From DASSSQ01 sp963839285 (GTDB taxonomy: Bacteria; Actinomycetota; Thermoleophilia; Gaiellales; Gaiellaceae), in NCBI GenBank assembly GCA_963839285.1, contig CAWIUN010000020.1, forward strand, positions 186,001 to 250,000: a DNA stretch of 64,000 bases, given 5' to 3'. This document shows positions 37,572 through 49,637 of this stretch, in pieces. Numbering within the stretch: the stretch's first letter is position 1; each line of letters begins with the position of its first letter. The notes under the pieces are model-generated. The model ran no database searches, was not told the DNA's origin, and was given only the letters and a program-made list of their open reading frames with translations. Made by a program: the position numbers and the translations under genes.

Positions 37572-38118
37572 ATGCGACTTCAGGTGAAGGGCAAGAACGT
37601 GGACGTCAGCCCGTCGATCCGGACCTACGCCGAGGAGAAGCTGGGCAAGCTCTCCAAGCAGCTGGCCGACCCGACCGAGGTGGAGATCGAGCTCGCGGTC
37701 GAGAAGAACCCGTCGATCTCGGACAACCACATCGCGGAGGCCACGATCCGGACGAAGGGCCCGACGCTGCGGGCGCGCGAGGCGTCGGTCGACATGAAGG
37801 CGTCGATCGACCAGCTCGTGGACAAGCTGGAGCGGCAGGTGAAGCGCTACCGCGAGAAGCGGCGCAAGGAGCCGCGCAGGCACGCGCGCCAGAACGGCCC
37901 TGAGCCGGGCATCCCCGTCCTCGGCGAGGACGCGGAGCCCTCGATCGTCAAGACGAAGCAGTTCGCGGTGAAGCCGATGACGCCCGAGGAGGCGGTGCTG
38001 CAGCTGGAGCTGATCGGCCACGACTTCTTCGTCTTCCGCAACGACGCGAGCGGCGACGTCAACGTCGTCTACCGGCGGCGCGCCGGCGACTACGGCGCTG
38101 ATCGAGCCGACCGACTGA
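37572..38118 (+). CDS. hpf: Long-form ribosome hibernation-promoting factor (one indel)
   Basis: Dimerises 70S ribosomes into inactive 100S particles in stationary phase. 182 residues, ATG 37572 with aggagg. The N-terminal S30AE domain reads MRLQVKGKNVDVSPSIRTYA and EEKLGKLSKQLADP; a charged linker follows; the C-terminal dimerisation domain has VKTKQFAVKPMTPEEAVLQL and IGHDFFVFRN, marking the long form. One indel near 38095 separates the last codons (GDYGLIEPTD). A -10-like TAGATT lies at 37526-37531 inside the end of comF. Confidence 0.93.
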
Positions 38119-38124
38119 CGCGAC

Positions 38125-38657
38125 ATGGGCGTTCCTGCGGCGCGAGCCGCTCCACAGGCGGCTCGCGCGCGAGGGCGGCCTCGACCCGACCGCCGGTCGA
38201 CACGCGCCCGCAGTGGGGCGAGGTCGGCATCCACGGCGTCCACCGGCCGCGCGAGTGGGACGCGGTCGTGGCGGCGGAGGCGGGCGACGACGCCGACGAG
38301 GCGTCGTTCGTCGTCCTGCCCGACGGCTCGGTCGTGGTCGAGAGCGGGCCGGAGCAGGTCGAGCCGCTGGCCGAGGCGATCGAGCAGGCGATCGACCCGC
38401 CGTTCCGCGCCGAGGCCGTCCGGCGCGGCGGCCGCACGTGGGGGGTCGCCGCGCGGCGGATCCGGGTGCTCGAGCTCGACGCCGACGGCGAGGAGCTCCG
38501 GCTCACGGTGACGCCGGACGGGCGGGAGTACCGGGTCGACGGCATGCGCGAGTTCGGCGGCAATCCGGAGCTCGAGCGGCTGCTCGAGGGCGACGGCGTC
38601 GTGACCGCCCGCAGGATCGACGGTTCCCTCTGGCAGGCGGACGTCGATCGGCTCTAG
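38125..38657 (+). CDS. Conserved hypothetical protein (few indels)
   Basis: About 175 residues, starting ATG 38125, 6 nt after hpf, probably co-transcribed. Frame-corrected N terminus is MGV-LRREPLHRRLAREGGL, then GEVGIHGVHRPREWDAVVAA and a region resembling a duplicated beta-rich fold (FVVLPDGSVVVESG, RRIRVLELDADGEELRLTVT). No catalytic motif is visible and I recognise no family. From 38213 to the end the frame is open and intact. Its TAG lies 5 nt before the stop of the convergent PfkB gene. Confidence 0.65.
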
Positions 38658-38662
38658 TTCGG

Positions 38663-39458
38663 CTAGGGTCGCCGACCCGGCGGGCTTCGCTGCCGCAGAA
38701 CGTGTTCGCACCCAGCTGGCGCCGAGCGCGCAGCCCTGCTCGAGCGCCGGGCCGAGCGCCAGGCCGCGGGCGAGGCCGAGCAGCAGCCCGGCGGCGAACG
38801 CGTCGCCCGCGCCGGTCGCTCCGCCGGAGTGGCGGGCCGGCGGGCGGCGGCGCTCGACCGTCCCTTCGAGCGCCGCGATCGCGCCGTCGGCGCCGAGTGT
38901 GACGACGACGAGCCGCTGCCGCGGCGCCAGCTGCGCGAGGGCATCCTCCGGGGCGAGGCCGGTCAGCTCCCGCGCCTCCGTCTCGTCGAGGAGGAGCGCG
39001 TCCGCGCCGCCGGGGCCGCGCGCGGCGACCCAGTCCGACCGCGCCCGCGCGACGGCTGCGGCGGCCGCCTCCGCGGGCGCGTACGGCGAGACGAGGACGA
39101 CATCCGCCTCGAGCCGGGCCGGCAGGTCGTCCGGGCCCAGCCGCACGTTCGCGCCGCGGTCGGCCGCGATCGCGTCGCCGGCGCGCAGGAACGTGCCGGT
39201 GGGCAGCTCGGGGTCGACCGCGAGCAGCGGCTCGACGCCCGCGGCCGCGAGCGTGTCCCGCGCCAGCCGCCCGGCGGCGTCGGCGCCCACGCGTCCCACG
39301 ACCGCGGCGGCCGCGCCCGCCTCGACGGCCGCCAGCGCGGCGTTCGCAGGCGCCCCACCCGGCCGCAGCTCGATCCGCGCGTGCACGGCGCGGCCCGCCT
39401 GCAGCGGCGGGGCGAGCAGGTCGAGCATGATCTCGCCGACGGCGACGAGTTGCGTCAC
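38663..39458 (-). CDS. PfkB-family carbohydrate kinase (one or two indels)
   Basis: About 265 residues. GTG at 39458 gives VTQLVAVGEIMLDLLAPP. Signature 1 region: ELRPGGAPANAALAAVEAGA followed by AAVVGRVGADAAGRLARD; signature 2: GGATGAGDAFAAGLLLGLAR with the catalytic aspartate. This is the ribokinase/fructokinase/2-keto-3-deoxygluconate kinase family; the sugar cannot be assigned. An indel near 38715 hides the end: the frame with HVLRQRSPPGRRP stops at 38663. Divergent from secA with only 31 bp between starts. Confidence 0.85.
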
Positions 39459-39489
39459 AGACCGGACACTACGGCTACCCTGGGGAGGC

Positions 39490-42186
<2,697 letters not shown>

Positions 42187-42303
42187 CGCGGCGCTGCGTC
42201 CCGCGGCGTCGCGCTGCTCGAGCGGCGAGCTTCGTCCCGAGACCATGCCGACGCCGCCACGCGGCTACGTCGCGAGGTGCTGGTCGCATCAAGGAGCTCC
42301 GCG

Positions 42304-42340
42304 CGGAACGTGTCAGCCCGCGCTGACACGTGCTGTTCCG
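42304..42340 (+). terminator. Hairpin between secA and prfB
   Basis: cgtgtcagc (42309-42317) pairs perfectly with gctgacacg (42322-42330) around ccgc. An outer cggaac/gttccg pairing extends the structure with a 4-nt bulge. It lies in a 244-nt gap (42187-42430) that otherwise shows no supported gene. Confidence 0.55.
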
Positions 42341-42430
42341 CCGACGAGAGCGCTCGCGACGGCGGACAGCACGGCCTGCGGCCCGCCGCGAGGTACGCCA
42401 TCCGTCCGGCCGGACGCGATCGGACCGGAC

Positions 42431-43547
42431 ATGGCGACGGTCCGCAGCCTCGACCGAGCAGCTCGAGGAGATCGGGGCCCAGCTGGCGTGGGTCCGTGAT
42501 TACCTTTGACCCCGACGCGCCTGAGGAAGCGGCTCGCAGAGCTCGAGCAGGCGATGGGCGAGCCCGGCTTCTGGGACGACCAGCAGCAGCGCGGCGGAGA
42601 TCTCGACCGAGCACGCGCGCGTCTCGCGGCGGCTCGAGCGCTACGACGCGCTCGAGCGGCGAGGTACGAGGACGCCGCGCGAGCTCGCCGAGCTCGACCC
42701 CGAGATGGCGGACGAGATCCAGCGTCGCTCGCGCCCGATCGAGCGCGAGCTCGAGCGGCTGCAGGAGGACGCCCTCTTCACCGGCGAGTACGACGCGCGG
42801 CGACGCCGTCGTCACGATCCACGCCGGCACCGGCGGCACCGACGCGCAGGACTGGGCCGAGATCCTGCTGCGCATGTACCTGCGCTGGGCGGACGACCGC
42901 GGCTTCAAGACGGAGCTCGTCGAGGCGAGCCCGGGCGAGGAGGCGGGCCTCAAGTCGGCGACCTTCACCGTCGCGCGGCGAGAACGCCTACGGGATCCTC
43001 AAGGCCGAGCGCGGCGTCCACCGGCTCGTCCGCCTCTCGCCCGTTCGACCAGGCGCACCGCCGCCACACGAGCTTCGCGCAGGTGATCGTCGCGCCGCTG
43101 CTCGCCGACGACGTCGACGTCGAGATCGACGAGGGCGACCTGCGGATCGACACCTACCGCGCGAGCGGTGCCGGCGGCCAGCACGTGAACAAGACCGACT
43201 CGGCCGTCCGGATCACGCACCTGCCGACCGGCATCGTCGTCCAGTGCCAGAACGAGCGCTCGCAGACCTCGAACAAGGCAGACCGCGCTGCGGATGCTGC
43301 AGCTCGCGGCTCGTCGAGCAGGCCGAGGAGCAGCGCGAGGCGGAGCTGGCCACGCGAGCGCGGCGCGGCGCAGGACATCGGCTTCGGAGTCGCAAATCCG
43401 CAGCTATGTGCTCCACCCGTACCAGCTCGTCAAGGACCACCGCACCGAGCACGAGGTCGGCAACGCGCAGGGCGTCCTCGACGGCGACCTCGACGGCTTC
43501 ATCCGCGCGTACCTGCTCGCGAAGGCTGCCGGCAAGAGCCGCTGTAG
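42431..43547 (+). CDS. prfB: Peptide chain release factor 2 with programmed +1 frameshift (plus artefactual indels)
   Basis: Terminates translation at UGA/UAA. ATG 42431 begins MATVRSLDEQLEEIG after one indel and reaches ...WVRDYL at an in-frame CTT-TGA-C (42504-42510), the conserved RF2 autoregulatory recoding site. Translation resumes in +1 as DPDALRKRLAELEQAMGEPG. The catalytic loop is RASGAGGQHVNKTDSAVRIT (GGQ), with VLHPYQLVKDHRTEHEVGNA near the end. The separate indels near 42535, 42600, 42660, 42805, 42980, 43044, 43287 and 43355 look artefactual. The stop is probably TAG 43545-43547. Confidence 0.93.
42504..42510 (+). promoter_or_regulatory. prfB programmed frameshift site (CUU UGA C)
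   Basis: Slippery CTT followed by the in-frame UGA and C is the canonical RF2 recoding signal. RF2 shortage lets the ribosome slip +1 and make more RF2. The upstream SD-like stimulator is weak here (gtgggt about 12 nt upstream). Confidence 0.85.
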
Positions 43548-43621
43548 GACCGACCGGAACCTCGGCTACACTTCCCGCGCGAGCTACCCCGACCGGCGCG
43601 GCCCGACCCGTCGCGCCGCCC

Positions 43622-44420
43622 ATGACCCCGGTGCAGGACTCAGACATCCAGATCCCAGAGCCCACGGCCCTCGCCGACCCGCCGAGCGACGGCACGGTCG
43701 ACGCCGACGGCCCGCCGCGCCCGAGCGCGGGCGCGATGATCGTCTGCGAGGACGTGACGAAGGTCTACGAGCCGGACGTCGTCGCGCTCCGCGACATCTC
43801 GTTCTGATCGACAAGGGCGAGTTCGTCTTCATCGTCGGCGCCTCCGGCTCGGGCAAGTCGACGCTGATCCGCCTGCTGCTGAAGGAGCTCGAGCCGACGC
43901 AGGGCCGGATCATCGTCGGCGGCCGCGACCTCGGCGCGCCTCAAGCGCTCGAAGGTGCCGCTGCTGCGCCGCAACATCGGCTGCGTCTTCCAGGACTTCA
44001 AGCTGCTGCCCGAACCGCACCGCGGCCGAGAACGTCGCCTACGCGCTGAAGGTGCAGGGCGAGAGCCGCGCGTCGATCCGCAAGAAGGTGCCCGAGGTGC
44101 TGTCGATGGTCGGCCTCTCGCACAAGGTGAACTCGCTCCCCGACGAGCTCTCCGGCGGCGAGCAGCAGCGCGTCTCGATCGCGCGCGCGTTCGTCAACCA
44201 TCCGCCGCTCCTGGTCTGCGACGAGCCGACCGGGAACCTCGACCCGGACACCTCCGTCGGGATCATGCAGCTGCTCTACCGGATCAACCGCTCCGGCACG
44301 ACCGTCCTGATGGTCACCCACGACCGCGAGATGGTCGACAAGATGCGCAAGCGCGTGATCGCCCTCGAGGACGGCCGGATCGCGCGCGACGAGCGGCGCG
44401 GGGGCTACACGACCGAATGA
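43622..44420 (+). CDS. ftsE: Cell division ATP-binding protein FtsE (few indels)
   Basis: ATPase that with FtsX activates peptidoglycan hydrolases at the septum. Core: MIVCEDVTKVYEPDVVALRD, Walker A IVGASGSGKSTLIRLLLKEL, Q-loop CVFQDFKLLP, signature ELSGGEQQRVSIARAFVNHP, Walker B LLVCDEPTGNLDPDTS and H-loop MVTHDREMVDKM. ATG 43622 gives a 39-residue Pro/Asp-rich extension before the conserved start at ATG 43737; either may be used. A TACACT -10 lies at 43566-43571. Indels are near 43803, 43942 and 44013. The stop overlaps the ftsX ATG (44417). Confidence 0.92.
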
Positions 44421-45308
44421 GCGCCTGCGGCATGATCTTCGCCGAGGCGCTGGCGCTCGCTGTCGGCGAACGTCTCGACGACGGTGGCGGCGACGGTGAC
44501 CGTGCTGATCGGCATGTTCCTGCTCGGCCTCTTCATCGCGCTCGGCACCTGGGTGCGTCTCGTGGTCGAACCACGTCAAGCAGCGAGCTGCTCGTCAAGG
44601 TCTACTTCGCCGACACGGCCGGCCCGCGAGCAGTTCAACGCGGTCGGCAACTTCCTCCAGACGCGCGACGATGAAGGCCGAGGTCAAGAAGGTCATGTTC
44701 GTCTCCAAGGAGGACGCGCTCAAGATCATGCGCAAGAAGTACCCGGAGCTGACGAACGACCTCGCCTACAACCCGCTGCCGAACTCGTTCGAGGTGACGC
44801 CGACCAAGGCGCGAGGACACGGCGCAGATCGCGCAGGCGATCAAGGCGACCGCAGCTCGCCGGGCGTCGACAAGATCAAGTACGGGCAGAAGACCGCGCA
44901 CCGGATCCTCAGCGTCGCGCAAGGTGATCGAGTCGATCTTCCTCGTCGCGGTGGTGGTGCTGCTCGGTCGCGTCGACGCTGCTGATCGCGAACACGATCC
45001 GGCTCTCGATCTTCTCGCGGCGACGCGAGATCGAGGTGATGAAGCTCGTCGGCGCGACCAACTGGTTCGTGCGCGGGCCGTTCATGCTCGAGGGCCTGAT
45101 CTGCGGCTTCGTCGGCTCGCTCGCGGCGGTGGTCCTGCTGCTGCTCGGCAAGGAGATCGCGCTGCCCGCGATCCTCGGCCACATCGACAGCGGCTCCGAC
45201 GTGCACGCGATCGCCTTCCCGCTGACGGCGCTGATCCTGCTCGCCACCGGGCTGCTGCTCGGCGCCGCCGGCTCCGGCCTGACGATCCGCCGCTTCCTCC
45301 GCGTCTGA
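44417..45308 (+). CDS. ftsX: Cell division permease-like protein FtsX (frame broken)
   Basis: Membrane partner of FtsE, about 297 residues. After MSACGMIFAEALALLSANVS comes membrane helix 1 (VTVLIGMFLLGLFIALGTWV), an extracellular domain (KKVMFVSKEDALKIMRKKYP), and three C-terminal helices, with the conserved REIEVMKLVGATNWFVRGPF cytosolic loop. Indels are near 44459, 44568, 44583, 44627, 44672, 44815, 44922 and 44970. From 45036 the frame is intact. Its TGA overlaps a CTG that appears to start the next gene. Confidence 0.92.
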
Positions 45309-46980
45309 CCGACGCGCTCGTCGTCGAGGTCCGGCGCCGCGGCAAGCTCGTCGTCGGCGAGCCCTACTTCCGCCGCGGCGTCCCGCTCGTGCTCGACCGC
45401 AAGGGGCTCGGCGACGCCCGCGACGGCGACCTCGTCGCTCGTCGCGGCCCGGCCGCGGGCGCGCGCAGGTCGAGCGCGTCGTCGGGCCCGGCCGACCGGA
45501 TCGAGGCCGTGCTCGAGGCGCTGCTCGTCGAGCACCGGCGCGCGGCAGGCCTTCGAGCCGCACGACGCCGCCCGCGCCGAGCCTCGAGGGGCGCGTCGAC
45601 CTGCGCGACCTGCTCACCTTCACGATCGACCCCGAGACGGCGAAGGACTTCGACGACGCGCTCTCGTTCCGGCGCGAGGGCGACGGCGTCCGCGCCTGGG
45701 TGCACATCGCGGACGTGTCCCACTTCGTCGCCGCCGGCACGCCGCTCGACCGCGGCGCCGCCCGGCGCGGCTTCTCGACCTACGTGCCCGGCCTCGTCGC
45801 GCCGATGCTGCCGCCCGAGCTCGCCGACGACCTCTGCAGCCTCCGCCCGCACGTCGACCGGCTCACCGTCACGGTCGAGTTCCCGCCCGGCGGCGGCGAG
45901 CCGAGCTTCTACCGCTCGGTGATCCGCAGCGACGCGCGGCTGACCTACGGCCAGGCGCAGCGGCGCGAGGCCGAGCCGCACGTCGCCGCGGCGCTCGAGC
46001 TCGGCTGGGCCTACGCGGAGGAGCTTCGGCGCGCCCGCTTCGCCCGCGGCGCGCTGCGGATCGAGACCGGCGAGATCGCAGTTCGAGTTCGACGGCCAGG
46101 GCGGCGTCGCGCGCGCCTGGCGGGAGACCGCCGAGCCGGAGGCGCACGCGCTCGTCGAGGAGCTGATGATCACGGCGAACGAGGCCGTCGCGGAGCTGCT
46201 CTCGTCGCGGCGGCCGCGAGGCGCTCTACCGCGTCCACGAGCGCGCCCGACCCGCAGTCGATCGGCGCTCCTGCTCGCGAAGCTCGCCGACCTCGAGGTG
46301 CCGACGCCGCCGGCGCCGGACAGCGAGAGCATGACGCCGTCGGAGGCGGCGCGGCTCGCCGGCGCGATCTCGGAGCGCGTGACCGCCTACGTCGCGCAGT
46401 CGGGCCGCGGGCGGGAGGCGTTCCCGGCGCTCGTCCTCCGCTCGCTCAAGCAGGCCCGCTACGACCCGGCGAACCTCGGCCACTCGGGTCTCGCGAGCCC
46501 GGCGTACTGCCACTTCACGAGCCCGATCCGCCGCTATCCCGACCTCGTCTGCCACCGCGCGCTCCTGCGCGAGCTCGGCCAGGGCGAGGATCCCGTGCCC
46601 GGAGGAGCTGGACGGGCTCGCCGAGCACACCTCCGTCCGCGAGCGCGAGGCGGCGCAGGTCGAGTACCTCGCCGACGAGATCTGCCTCGCCTGGCTGCTC
46701 GAGCCGCGTCCTCTTCGAGCGCGGCTGGGAGGAGCCGTTCGCGGGCGAGATCATCGGCGCGATCGGCTCCGGCCTCTTCGTCCGCTTCGGCGACGTCTTC
46801 GAGGGCTACCTGCCCGCGCGGCGGCTGCCGGGCGAGTACTTCGAGCTGAGCCCGCTCGGCACCGCGCTCGTCGGCCGCCGCAGCGGCAAGGCGTTCCGGC
46901 TCGGCGACCCGATCGCGGTCGCGGTCGAGCGGATCGAGGCGGCCGAGGGCAAGGTCGAGCTCTCGCTAGGCTCGGGGTAG
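45305..46980 (+). CDS. rnr: RNase II/RNase R-family 3'-5' exoribonuclease, possible CTG start (few indels)
   Basis: About 555 residues. Begins TDALVVEVRRRGKLVVGEPY (cold-shock-like region), then the RNB catalytic domain with FTIDPETAKDFDDALSFRRE (metal-binding aspartates), HIADVSHFVAAGTPLDRGAA, YCHFTSPIRRYPDLVCHRAL, and a C-terminal S1-like domain (GEIIGAIGSGLFVRFGDVFE). No ATG/GTG/TTG is available upstream in frame; CTG 45305 overlaps the ftsX stop as CTGA. Shorter than E. coli RNase R. Indels are near 45440, 45540, 45575, 46080, 46220, 46262, 46600 and 46705. Confidence 0.88.
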
Positions 46981-46982
46981 AG

Positions 46983-47694
46983 ATGCTCGTCACCGCCCTC
47001 GCAGCCCTGCTGCTCGCAGGCGCCGATCCAGGTGGACGCGCCGAAGGCCGGCGCGCCGTACGTCAGCCCGCTGCGCGTGCACGGGACGGCGAGCATGCCG
47101 TTCACGCTCGACCTGACGAACTGGGACGGCTTGATCGTCGCGCACCGGACGGTGGCCCGGACGGGTCGCTTCTGGCTCGTGCTGCGCTTCCCGAAGGGCC
47201 TGTACGCGCGCGGCTCGCTGGTCTTCCATCCGCGGGGCGGCCGGGCGATCGAGATCCCGCTGGGCACGCGCGTGCTCTCGCTCCAGGGCCTGCTCGGGAT
47301 CGCGCCGGGCGCGACGCCGGCGCAGGTGCGGAAGGCGTGGCACGTGAAGCTGCCGCTGACCGGCCCGGGCGGCTCGACCTGCCGCACGGCGCCGGTGACC
47401 GTCGCCGGCATGACCGGCTACGCGCTCTTCCAGGACGGCCGCTTCGGCGCGGCCTTCTTCCGCGCGGGCGCGGTCGCCGACACGGGGATCCGGATCGGCT
47501 CGACGCTCGCGCGCTCCGCGCGCGCCTACGGCTCCAGGCTCTCGTCCCGGCCGGACAAGTACGTGCCCGGCGCCCGCAACTTCTTCGTCGGCGCGAAGCG
47601 GGCGCAGCTGCGCTTCGACGTCTCGAAGGCCGGCCGCGTGACGATGATCGCCTTCGGCGACGAGAGCGTGCGGCTCGTCGAGGGCTGCGCCTAG
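46983..47694 (+). CDS. Hypothetical secreted protein (one indel)
   Basis: About 236 residues beginning at ATG 46983, 2 nt after rnr. The N terminus LVTALAALLLAGA is a short signal-like helix, and the body is rich in beta-strand patterns (VHGTASMPFTLDLTNWDGLI, SLVFHPRGGRAIEIPLGT). A pair of cysteines (STCRTAPVT and EGCA at the C terminus) could form a disulfide. It ends with a calcium/β-type 'RLVEGCA' tail without a known motif. No family recognised. One indel near 47025. The stop shares CTAG with a convergent small ORF. Confidence 0.6.
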
Positions 47695-47778
47695 GAGATC
47701 GGTGCGTGGCGCCGGTGCAGGAACCGGACGCCGGCCTCCTCGAGCCGCCGCCGCGCCTCCTCGACGTCAGCGAGCCAT
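47691..47778 (-). CDS. Possible small protein, about 28 aa (one indel)
   Basis: Read from the minus strand, ATG 47778 and one base removed near 47768 give MA-DVEEARRRLEEAGVRFLH and RRHAPIS. The amphipathic helix and the stop sharing CTAG with the upstream gene look non-random, but no RBS or homologue is recognisable. It could equally be the end of a decayed gene. Confidence 0.3.
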
Positions 47779-47866
47779 GGCCGATTCTAGGACTCCGTAG
47801 TTCGGCGCAGCCGCCGCCGTGCCGTCCCCGATGCGCGGCGGCCGGAGCGCCGCGACGCCTCCGGAC

Positions 47867-47953
47867 ATGAGCTACGAGCGTCGTCTGAGCCTCTATCTCG
47901 CGGTCCTCGCCGTCTTCGGGATCGCACTCGCGCTGGTCGCCCGCTTCGGCTAG
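47867..47953 (+). CDS. Single-pass membrane microprotein, 28 aa
   Basis: ATG 47867 opens an intact 28-codon frame: SYERRLSLYLAVLAVFGIAL then ALVARFG. It has a basic N terminus and one hydrophobic helix of about 18 residues, like many small inner-membrane proteins. Its TAG at 47951-47953 shares CTAG with the stop of the convergent LLM-class oxidoreductase. Function unknown. Too short for routine gene callers, but the composition and abutting stop argue for a real gene. Confidence 0.45.
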   Translation: MSYERRLSLYLAVLAVFGIALALVARFG

Positions 47954-48711
47954 CGCCAGCGCTCGGCGAACTCGCGCATCGCGACCTCGCCCTCGAAGCT
48001 GAGCACCGCGCCGTCGGCGCCGGCGCGCCGGAACTCCTCGAAGCGCTCCGGCCGGCGGTGTGCGGGGCACGATCCGCAGCTCCGGGTGCGCGCGTCTTCA
48101 CGTCCTCGACGCGCTCCGGCTCGACCCCGCGCGACGGGTGCCACGACGTCGCCCAGCTCGAGCGCCCGCCGCAGCGCGCGTCGCGAGCCTCCGCCGACCC
48201 AGATCTCGGGCGCACGGTCCGGGAGCGGGGCGAAGGTCGCGCCCGCGAACGACCAGTGCTCGCCCTGGAACGACGTCTCGCCGTTCCAGAGCGCCCGGAT
48301 CAGGCGCAGCGCCTCGTCCGCCCGCCGGCCGCGGCCCTCGGAAGGCGATCCCCATGAAGTCGGAACTCGTCGCGGTGCCAGCCCATGCCGACGCCGAGGA
48401 CGAGCCGGCCGCCGGAGAGCTCCTGCAGCGTCGCCGTCTGCTTCGCGAGCCGGATCGGATGGTGGAGCGGGACGAGCACGATCGACGTTCCGAGCGAGAT
48501 CCGGTCGGTCGCCGCCGCGAGCCAGCCCAGCGTCACGAGCGGGTCGTAGACGCGGCCGTACGGGTCGACCGCCTCCGGGCCGACGATGATGTGCTCGGTG
48601 GCCCAGACGGAGTCGAACCCGAGCTCCTCCGCGAGCGCGGCGGTGCGCCGGATCCCGTCCGGGTCGGAACCCTGCGCCCCGAAGTTCGGCAGGATGATCG
48701 CCGAGATGCAC
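47950..48711 (-). CDS. LLM-class F420-dependent oxidoreductase (few indels)
   Basis: Luciferase-like (alpha/beta)8 barrel flavin/F420 enzyme of about 250 residues. GTG 48711, with one inserted base removed, begins ISAIILPNFGAQGSDPDGIR, then LGFDSVWATEHIIVGPEAVD, TDRISLGTSIVLVPLHHPIR, GRLVLGVGMGWHRDEF and PEIWVGGGSRRALRRALELG, all typical of the Rv-type F420 oxidoreductases. Indels are near 48706, 48342, 48145 and 48060. Its start codon directly abuts the start of a divergent PPOX-fold gene that also belongs to an F420-associated family. Confidence 0.85.
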   Translation of the reverse strand: MHLGDHPAELRGAGFRPGRDPAHRRARGGARVRLRLGHRAHHRRPGGGRPVRPRLRPARDAGLARGGDRPDLARNVDRARPAPPSDPAREADGDAAGALRRPARPRRRHGLAPRRVPTSWGSPSEGRGRRADEALRLIRALWNGETSFQGEHWSFAGATFAPLPDRAPEIWVGGGSRRALRRALELGDVVAPVARGRAGARRGREDARTRSCGSCPAHRRPERFEEFRRAGADGAVLSFEGEVAMREFAERWR

Positions 48712-49128
48712 GACCCGACGACTGAGCCGGCCGTGGAGGCGGCGCAGGTGGCCAGGCTGGCGACGATCGATCCCGACGGCCGGCCGCACCTCGTCCCGAT
48801 CGTCTTCGCCCTCGACGGCGAGACGCTCTACTCGGCCGTCGACCGCAAGCCGAAGCGCTCGCAGCGCGCTGCGCCGGATCGAGAACGCCCGCGCGCGGCC
48901 CGACGTGACGGTCCTCGTCGACCACTACGAGCGAGGACTGGAGCGGGCTCTGGTGGATCCGCCTCCGCGGCCGCGCGCGCGTCCTCGACGAGGGCGAGGA
49001 GGCGTGAACGCGCGCTCGCGCTGCTGGCGGAGAAGTACGAGCAGTATCGCTCGGGAGCCGCCGGACGGGCCGGTGCTCGCCGTCGACGTTCCTCGGAGAT
49101 CCGGGAGTGGAGCGCGAGTCCCGGGTAG
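48706..49128 (+). CDS. PPOX-class (pyridoxamine-oxidase fold) F420-dependent protein (frame broken)
   Basis: About 140 residues. It shows VARLATIDPDGRPHLVPIVF then ALDGETLYSAVDRKPKRSQR, followed after correction by VTVLVDHYDEDWSGLWWIRL and a C-terminal ALLAEKYEQYR. This matches the actinobacterial PPOX-class F420-dependent proteins encoded near cofactor F420 enzymes. ATG 48706 gives the usual 15-residue lead-in. Indels are near 48868, 48930, 48978 and 49045. No intergenic space separates it from the divergent LLM-class gene. Confidence 0.8.
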   Translation: MHDPTTEPAVEAAQVARLATIDPDGRPHLVPIVFALDGETLYSAVDRKPKRSQRAAPDRERPRAARRDGPRRPLRARTGAGSGGSASAAARASSTRARRRERALALLAEKYEQYRSGAAGRAGARRRRSSEIREWSASPG

Positions 49129-49139
49129 CATCCGGCCTC

Positions 49140-49627
49140 GTGGCCGACGACTGGGAAGAGCGGGTGGCAGCGTGCTGGCGGCGGTTCCGCACCGGCGAGC
49201 TGCCCGAGGACGAGCTCGTCCCGACGATCGACGTGCTCGCGGCGGAGCGGCCGGCCGACGATCCCGCCGCCGCGTACGAGCGCGCCTCGGCGCGCGACAG
49301 CGTCGGGATCGAGGACGAGGCCGAGCCGCTCTACCGCGCCGCGCTCGCGGGCGCGCTCGACGGGCGGCGGCGCCTGCAGGCGACGATCCAGCTCGCGAGC
49401 ACGCTGCGCCTGCTCGGGCGGCTCGACGAGAGCGAGCGCCTCCTGCGCGGAGCAGCTCGAGGCGGGCGGAGATGCCTGACGAGACACGGGCCTTCCTCGC
49501 GCTCACCCTCGCCGCCGCAGGCCGGCCGCGGGAGGCCGTCGCGCACGCGCTGACCGCGCTCGCGCCGCACCTCTCGCGCTACCAGCGGTCGGTCTCGGCG
49601 TACGCCGCCGAGCTGGACGACCGCTAG
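49140..49627 (+). CDS. Tetratricopeptide-repeat protein (one indel)
   Basis: About 162 residues with helical repeats: AYERASARDSVGIEDEAEPL, RRLQATIQLASTLRLLGRLD and DETRAFLALTLAAAGRPREA, the pattern of TPR hairpins used for protein binding. GTG 49140 begins VADDWEERVAACWRRF; TAGCAT (49126-49131) lies 8 nt upstream with no SD, so the mRNA is probably leaderless. One indel near 49452. The stop TAG forms part of the -10-like TAGCCT in front of smpB. Confidence 0.75.
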
Positions 49628-49637
49628 CCTGGACGGC

